From positions 28,130,783 through 28,194,782 of the forward strand of contig NC_054751.1 of NCBI RefSeq assembly GCF_018143015.1: a stretch of DNA of 64,000 nucleotides, written 5' to 3'. Source of the DNA: Lytechinus variegatus. Taxonomy: Eukaryota; Echinodermata; Echinoidea; Temnopleuroida; Toxopneustidae. How positions within the stretch are numbered: position 1 is the first letter of the stretch; each line of letters begins with the position of its first letter. The notes under the pieces were generated by a model. The model had not been told where the DNA came from and ran no database searches. It worked only from the letters and a program-made list of their open reading frames with translations. Made by a program: the position numbers and the translations under genes. Shown piece by piece: positions 57,735 to 64,000 of the stretch.

Positions 57735-58421
57735 CAGCTACGTAGCCGCCCGGTGGGGTCACTCAATATGACTTGGGGACCGCATGACCGTTACCAAAAT
57801 CGCGGGAAAAGGGGTCAATTTTACGGAACGTCCGCGGACAGAACACTCCTCGAAGTAGTGAAAATAGGGGTGCTCACCGTCCTCGATCTGATGGAAATAG
57901 GGGTCAGGAAAAAGGGGAGAACGATTACGGGAAGTAAAATCTGTCGCCGAGTCACCAGCCGCATAATGCGCGCGCATCATGCTCTGTATCTTTATATGGA
58001 CAACTATTATTTTTACAAAGAATTCTACTTTTCTTATTTTTCAAGAAAAATAAAGTTCTTTTGGATTATTGTATCAGTATGACATGGCTCTTGGTCATCT
58101 TTAAGGACTGAGCACTCTGACGCCTGTGTTGCAATTTCCTCTAATGAGGAAAGGGTGTAAATGCCCTGTCCTTGAAATACGGTAATTAGGGGTAAATTTG
58201 CGAAATGGGCAAAAGTGTCCTTACAATCTTATAATTAGGGGTGTTTCAAGGTACCATTTTACCGCAATTTTGTCCTTGTTTTGCGTGAAAATAGGGGGGT
58301 AAATTTCACAAAATGTCCTTGAAATTGACTGCAATAGGGGGTCACTTGCATTTGTGGTAACGGTCATACGTGTCCCCCCTTTGCGGCTGAGTGACCCCAC
58401 CGGGCGTAGCCGTACTAGCTG
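57735..58421. mobile_element. ~690-bp TIR element, ~60-bp ends
   Basis: GCCCGGTGGGGTCACTCA and, inside it, GCATGACCGTTACC mirror GGTAACGGTCATACG and TGAGTGACCCCACCGGGC at the right. The interior has several AATAGGGGT repeats. It resembles 37137-37680 in layout. A 109-codon frame at 57753 lies across it and is not gene-like. Confidence 0.8.
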
Positions 58422-58731
58422 TTCTCCTTCTTCCTCTATCTTTCGTTACGACTTATGAGTAATGTAGATTCTTGCGAATTGGTTTCAGATGATTTATGGG
58501 TTAAAACACATGTCGATCTATTTAATGTTCACGATATCGTGAACAACAGAGAATCTATGAACCCGAAACAGAATAGTAGTAGAGCTAGCAATACTCGTTA
58601 GAGGTAAGGTATGTGTGCGCGCGTACGAAGTTAGATGCGAGACCAGTCGTTTTTCGAAAATGGAACAGTGCAATTACCACCATTAGAGTACCAAATTCAA
58701 TCATAAATTCAAGGGAAGCGAGCGCGAGTTC
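58422..58731. other. No gene seen
   Basis: Short spacer between two repeat elements. AAGCGAGCGCGAG near 58717 looks like a remnant of the palindromic motif found in the hAT-like elements. Confidence 0.4.
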
Positions 58732-59143
58732 TGCAGCATACCAGTGGAGTTGAAATTTGAAAACATCAACTCGTAGATTATATTGCCCCACTATAAAAGC
58801 ATCTATTAGTCTAATTTAATATGATTTCATGAATTTACAATTTACAAAAAAAATACTTGGCGGAAGATTCAATGCACTAAGAGTTAGAAAAAATAAATAT
58901 TTTAATTTTAGGGTAAGGTAGATAGGACTATTTAATTTTGTAAATATATTTTCATCATGATCATTTTCAATATACAAGGCAAAAATGTTATAGCAGGCCC
59001 TAAATATTGTAATAGAATTTCAAATACAAAAAAATAAAAATACATTTAATAATTTCATGAAGCCATTGCATGCCAAACAAGATTTTCTTTTCAGTAAGCA
59101 AATTTAGACAGAAGTTTGCATAACCTGTTAATTTATGTATATG

Positions 59144-60498
59144 TCACGAAAATGGCAACACGGCTGTCTCTAAATGTCATATAGACTATATGTCAAGAAA
59201 ATGGCAACACGGCTGTCTCTAAATGTCATATAAACTATATGTCAAGAAAATGGCAACACGGCTGTCTCTAATTGTCATATGACTATGTCAAGAAAATGGC
59301 AACACGGCTGTCTCTAATTGTCATATGAACTATATGTCAAGAAAATGGCAACACGGCTGTCTCTAATTGTCATATGACTATATGTCATGAAAATGGCAAC
59401 ACGGCTGTCTCTAATTGTCATATGACTATGTCAAGAAAATGGCAACACGGCTGTCTCTAATTGTCATATGACTATATGTCATGAAAATGGCAACACGGCT
59501 GTCTCTAATTGTCATATGACTATGTCAAGAAAATGGAAACACGGCTGTCTCTAATAGTCATATAACTATGTCAAGAAAATGGCAACACGGCTGTCTCTAA
59601 TTGTCATATGACTATGTCAAGAAAATGGCAACACGGCTGTCTTTAATTGTTATATGAACTATGTCAAGAAAATGGCAACACGGCTGTCTCTAATTCTCAT
59701 ATAGACTATATGTCATGAAAATGGCAACACGGCTGTCTCTATTATGTAGACTATATGTCATGAAAATGGCAACATAATTGTCATATGAACTATATGTCGA
59801 GAAAATGGCAACACGGCTGTCTCTAATTGTCATATAACTATGTCAAGAAAATGGCAACACGGCTGTCTCTAATTGTCATATAACTATGTCAAGAAAATGG
59901 CAACACGGCTGTTTCTAATTGTCATATGACTATGTCAAGAAAATGGCAACACGGCTGTCTCTAATAGTCATATAACTATGTCAAGAAAATGGCAACACGG
60001 CTGTCTCTAATTGTCATATGACTATGTCAAGAAAATGGCAACACGGCTGTCTTTAATTGTTATATGAACTATGTCAAGAAAATGGCAACACGGCTGTCTC
60101 TAATTCTCATATAGACTATATGTCATGAAAATGGCAACACGGCTGTCTCTATTATGTAGACTATATGTCATGAAAATGGCAACATAATTGTCATATGAAC
60201 TATATGTCGAGAAAATGGCAACACGGCTGTCTCTAATTGTCATATAACTATGTCATGAAAATGGCAACACGGCTGTCTCTATTATAGACTATATGTCATG
60301 AAAATGGCAACACGACTGTCTCTATTATGTAGACTATATGTCATGAAAATGGCAACACGGCTGTCTCTAATTGTTATATGAACTATGTCAAGAAAATGGC
60401 AACACGGCTGTCTCTAATTGTCATATAGACTATATGTCATGAAAATGGCAACACGGCTGTCTCTAATTGTCAAATCGACTATATGTCATGAAAATGAT
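59144..60498 (+). repeat. ~29-unit 41-52-bp tandem array
   Basis: The unit core GAAAATGGCAACACGGCTGT is followed by CTCTAATTGTCATATG and a variable ACTATATGTCA link. A block of several units from about 59540 is repeated 410 bp later, giving a higher-order duplication (compare TAATAGTCATATAAC at 59552 and 59962, and TATTATGTAGAC at 59740 and 60150). Confidence 0.95.
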
Positions 60499-61324
60499 GC
60501 CAAGATATTTGTAAGACTTAACCACTTGTAGGGGGTGATCATTTCCTAATAGAATAGAACATTTTAAAATGTTATTAAAACGTTTTTTTTTTTGCTTTTT
60601 GGGAAACGTTATAACGATGTTCAAAAACACTATTTTCTTTTAGCATACAACATTTTTGTCAAAACATTATTAAAATATTAATCGTATGATTTTGTTTTAT
60701 TATTGTTATAAAAACATTATTACAAAACATTATTTGGAATACATAAATGAGACCTTTTCGAAATGTTAAAACATTATGTGCTATGGGAAAAATGGACCGT
60801 TTTATATTGATGGACTTAAATATGCTTCTTATAAGGTAAATATATAGTGCATAAATTGAAGATTATATTTTAATATATGACTCCTCACTATGAAACGAGT
60901 CTGCATGCAAGGCAGCCGCGGTCAGCGTTAATTGACAGCCGATTTTGATGTTTTTTGGAAGGCCGTGAAATATAAAGTTATAGAGGCCCGTCGTCGGACA
61001 TCATGATGGAGAAAAACTTCAACTTTAACATTTATGTGTATATTCCTCATACTTAATTTCCTTGATGATGTTGATGCCTACTGATAGAATGTCTTCACAC
61101 AGCTCTTAATTAAGTGTGTCAGGGTGTGCATTTAGAGTTACGTCACAGTATAATAGGAGGGGGCGGGGTTTCGGCACACTAAAAGCCGCGGGGGCGTGAT
61201 TAGGGCGGCGGCTATTATGAGGCGAGTAATCCGGGAACACTAGGTCAATTGTCAGACTTGGACACTCTGTACCTCCTATACAGAAATACAATAGCGAAGA
61301 TATCATAGTCCCTGAATAGCGATT
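60499..61324. other. Unique core of the foldback element
   Basis: AT-rich first half with repeated AACATTATT-like phrases. A more GC-rich second half (about 61130-61260) includes GGGGGCGGGGTTTCGGC. No reading frame of note. Confidence 0.6.
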
Positions 61325-61485
61325 ACTATAATTTCGTCATGAACTTGGCAACACGGCTGTTTCTAAAAGTGCATATAGACTATGTCATGAAAATGACAAA
61401 ACGGCTGTCGCTAAATGTCAAAAAAGGGCAACACGGCTGTCTCTAAAAGTACATATATGTCATGAAAATGACAAAACGACTGCAT
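61325..61485 (+). repeat. Diverged forward units next to the strand switch
   Basis: GGCAACACGGCTGTTTCTAA and ATGACAAAACGGCTGTCGCT show degenerate forward copies of the ~45-bp unit just before the array inverts. Confidence 0.8.
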
Positions 61486-61962
61486 GTGTTACCATTTTCT
61501 TAACATATTATAGTCTATATGACAATTAGAGACAGCCGTGTTGCCATTTTCATGACATATAGAGACAGCCGTGTTGCCGTTTTCTTGATATATAGTCTAT
61601 ATAGAGACAGCCGTGTTGTCATTTTCATGACATATAGTCTATATAACAATTATATAGAGACAGCCGTGTTGCCGTTTTCTTGACATAGACATATTACAAT
61701 TAGAGACAGCCGTGTTGCCATTTTCATGACATATAGTCTATATGACAATTATAGACAGCTGTGTTGCCATTTTCTTGACATAGTTCATATAACAATTAAA
61801 GACAGCCGTGTTGCCATTTTCTTGACATAATTTATATGACAATTAGAGACCGCCGTGTTGCCATTTTCATGACATATAGTCTATAGTGACATTTAGAGAC
61901 AGCCGTGTTGCCATTTTCTTGACATATAGTCTACATGACATTTAGAGAAAGTTTTGTTGCCA
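61486..61962 (-). repeat. ~10-unit inverted tandem array
   Basis: Units read AGAGACAGCCGTGTTGCCAT, the reverse complement of the left array core, with TTTCATGACATATAGTC links. Confidence 0.93.
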
Positions 61963-62374
61963 TTTTCGTGACATATACATAAATTAACAGGTTATGCAAA
62001 CTTCTGTAGATGTCTAAATGTGCTTACTGAAAAGAAAATCTTGTTTTGCATGCAATGGCTTCATGAAATTATTAAATGTATTTTTATTTTTTTTGCTACA
62101 ACATTTTTGCCTTGTATATTGAAAATGATCATGATGAAAATATATTTACAAAATTAAATAGTCCTATCTACCTTACCCTAAAATTAAAACATTTATTTTT
62201 TCTAACTCTTAGTGCATTGAATCTTCCGCCAAGTAATTTTTTTTTTGTAAATTGTAAATTCATGAAATCATATTAAATTAGACTAATACTATAGATGCTT
62301 TTATAATGGGGCAATATAATCTACGAGTTGATGTTGTTACTGTTTTCAAATTTCAACTCCACTGGTATGCTGCA

Positions 62375-64000
62375 CATAGGCGGATCCAGAGGGGCCCGCC
62401 CCCCCCCCCCCTATTGGCGGAGCAAAAAATAAAAGGAAAAAGGAGAAAGAGAGCAAAAAAAGAAAAAGAACGGAAAAGAGAGGAAAAAATAAGGGGAAAC
62501 ATAAGAGGACGAAGACAATTGAATGAAATAAGATGAGGGGGGGGGGGGGACTTGGAAAATAAAAATCTTTCGTTTCCCTATAATACAATTTTCGCTCGCG
62601 CTCGCATTGCGTTTTAGGTGATTTACATTATCTTGCTCAATATGGAGCTTAAAATATCAAATTTTGAACTCAATATACAAATATATTTCAGCTCGGAAAA
62701 CGAACTTTCGTTACTTTGTTTGATTTTGCAAATTGATTTTTAAAAAGTGCTCTAAAAATGTCTATTATATGGTCTGAATATAAACAATTTCTGACCGCGC
62801 TGCGTGCTCGCAAAATTTGATTTGTCTAGTACCAAGTACCTATTATTTTCGTGTATTCCATCAAGTTTTCAAAATGTCCCTTTTCATGTCTGATTGTCAA
62901 AATGTACCAGCTAGCGCTGCACGCTCGCATTTTGATTGGCGAGTTGTGTATCTCGTAATATTGATTATACATGTACAACAAACCTCTTAAAATCTCGTTT
63001 CCATGACATTTTACCAAAAATTTTGGCTTTCGATTTGCACTCGCCCTAATGGTTAAAACATATTAACTGATGCATCCTATTTATAATTACAAAAGTGCTT
63101 GGAATGTCCAGTTTTCAGTCCATAATGTCATCAGATTTATGAATAAGATATTAATTTGATAATTAATTTGTCCCCTTTGTTTCATCTCCCGCTTAGCAAG
63201 AGGAATAGGGATATAGTCATTTTCATATGCATGTCCTAATGATGTCCATGTCCTATGTTAAAATTTAAAATAATGATAAAAAAATATCAGTTCTTTATTA
63301 AGTGCGATCCATATATCCACCTCAAATTTTTCCTACAAAGTGCTTGAAATATAGAGCTGATATTGACTTTTTTTTCTGATCGGAATATCGTGATAAGAGT
63401 GTATTAAGAATGCCTAGATTCTATGTCTAAATATGAAATACGCACGCGCATGTTTATTCAGATACTCAACTTGTTCTTTATTAAAATCATTATCCAGTTT
63501 CAGATCACAATGTCAAAAATTTTCTGCTCGCGCTTTGTGCTCGCATTGTTAATGCAGGAAGATTCCCTATTACTCACTTTTTCATGATTTACAAAACAGG
63601 AATAGAGTGAATCATTTTTTTTCCTCTAGCGCTTCGCACTTGCATCAATTGTTTCGTTATATACCTATCCTGTTCACGATTAAAACAAATTGATTAAATT
63701 TTTACATTTTTTATGTAGAAATGTCAAAATCTTTCAGCTCGCGCCTCGCATTATTTGACTGTTGAAATATGTAACGTCTTCATGGCTAAGTCCAAGCAGT
63801 CCTTAACAGGTATCTTTTCTGCTCGCGCTCTGCGCTCGCATTATTAATGTAAGAAGACCCCCACTTACTCATCCTTTTCATGATTTACAAACTTGAATAA
63901 AGTGTCTCGTTCAGTAGGTCTAAATTTTCTGCTCGCGCTGCGTTCGCATCAATGTTTAGTTATATACCTATTCTGTTTAAGTTACAAAAAGTGCTGAGAA
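62375..64000. mobile_element. hAT-like palindrome-array element, left part (runs off the window)
   Basis: It starts CATAGGCGGATCCAGAGG followed by a C run, like the ends at 17271 and 25378. Palindrome motifs recur at about 62591, 62792, 62913, 63522, 63628, 63737, 63822 and 63930 (for example CTGCTCGCGCTCTGCGCTCG). The right end is not in the window. Confidence 0.75.

Larger units (their letters stand above)
58732..62374. mobile_element. ~3.6-kb foldback element with long arms and internal tandem repeats
   Basis: The left arm (58732-59143) begins TGCAGCATACCAGTGG and recurs almost unchanged in reverse complement at 61963-62374, ending CCACTGGTATGCTGCA. Inside the arms lies a roughly 45-bp tandem repeat (59144-60498 forward, about 61486-61962 reverse), around a unique core (about 60499-61324). 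The design matches foldback transposons such as the TU elements described from sea urchin. No protein-coding frame was found, so mobility would need help in trans. No clear target duplication was found, and a hAT-like end abuts the right edge. Confidence 0.85.

Noticed and set aside
57753-58082. 109-codon frame
   Set aside because: It lies within a TIR element and is produced by its arm and internal repeats.
59144-60498. CRISPR-like array appearance
   Set aside because: Spacers are near-identical variants of the repeat itself, unit length varies from 41 to 52 bp, the context is eukaryotic, and no cas genes are present. It is a satellite within a foldback element.
1-64000. Endogenous retrovirus, LTR element or Polinton
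   Set aside because: No long terminal direct repeats, capsid, protease, integrase or polymerase B motifs were seen. The only reverse transcriptase motifs belong to the LINEs.

Overview
The window is AT-rich metazoan nuclear DNA, heavy in repeats, and most likely from an echinoderm (sea urchin type). That placement is an inference. It rests on an invertebrate-type D1-like dopamine receptor encoded by one exon, a many-exon WDR6 gene, sea-urchin-style foldback elements, and dense families of short inverted-repeat transposons whose ends read TTAAAGG, CAGTGGCG or CAGGGGCGGATCC. Nothing bacterial, viral or LTR-like was seen.

Layout. 0.7-5.1 kb: a 5'-truncated L1/Tx1-type LINE on the minus strand with an open 1271-codon ORF2, inserted into a small palindromic MITE. 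5.8-6.7 kb: two inverted-repeat elements. 7.94-9.57 kb: the dopamine receptor gene (+). 10.2-11.4 kb: a three-unit tandem duplication ending in a tRNA-derived SINE. 12-15.7 kb: MITEs. 16-26.5 kb: a cluster of four hAT-like non-autonomous elements, one inserted into the 3' end of a second LINE. 19.7, 20.2 and 27.6 kb: three identical tRNA-Ser(GCT) genes. 28-37.7 kb: gene-poor, with MITEs, an (ATC)n tract and a GC-ended inverted-repeat element.

38.186 kb to at least 55.05 kb: WDR6 (+). Fifteen coding exons could be joined in phase (621 codons, about the first 55% of the protein). The rest lies beyond the window or was not found. Its introns hold SINEs and several inverted-repeat elements, with a 2.1-kb element in intron 8. 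From 55.05 kb to the end I see no further exon. This stretch holds a ~190-bp satellite that switches strand, a 0.7-kb inverted-repeat element, a ~3.6-kb foldback element with ~410-bp arms and ~45-bp tandem repeats, and the start of another hAT-like element.

The two protein genes are not obviously connected. The receptor would act at the cell surface in catecholamine signalling. WDR6 is the partner of the FTSJ1 methyltransferase, which modifies the tRNA wobble base. The most unusual content is the repeat architecture: hAT-like elements carrying spaced copies of a GCTCGCGCTTCGCGCTCGC palindrome, and two strand-switching tandem-repeat blocks side by side.
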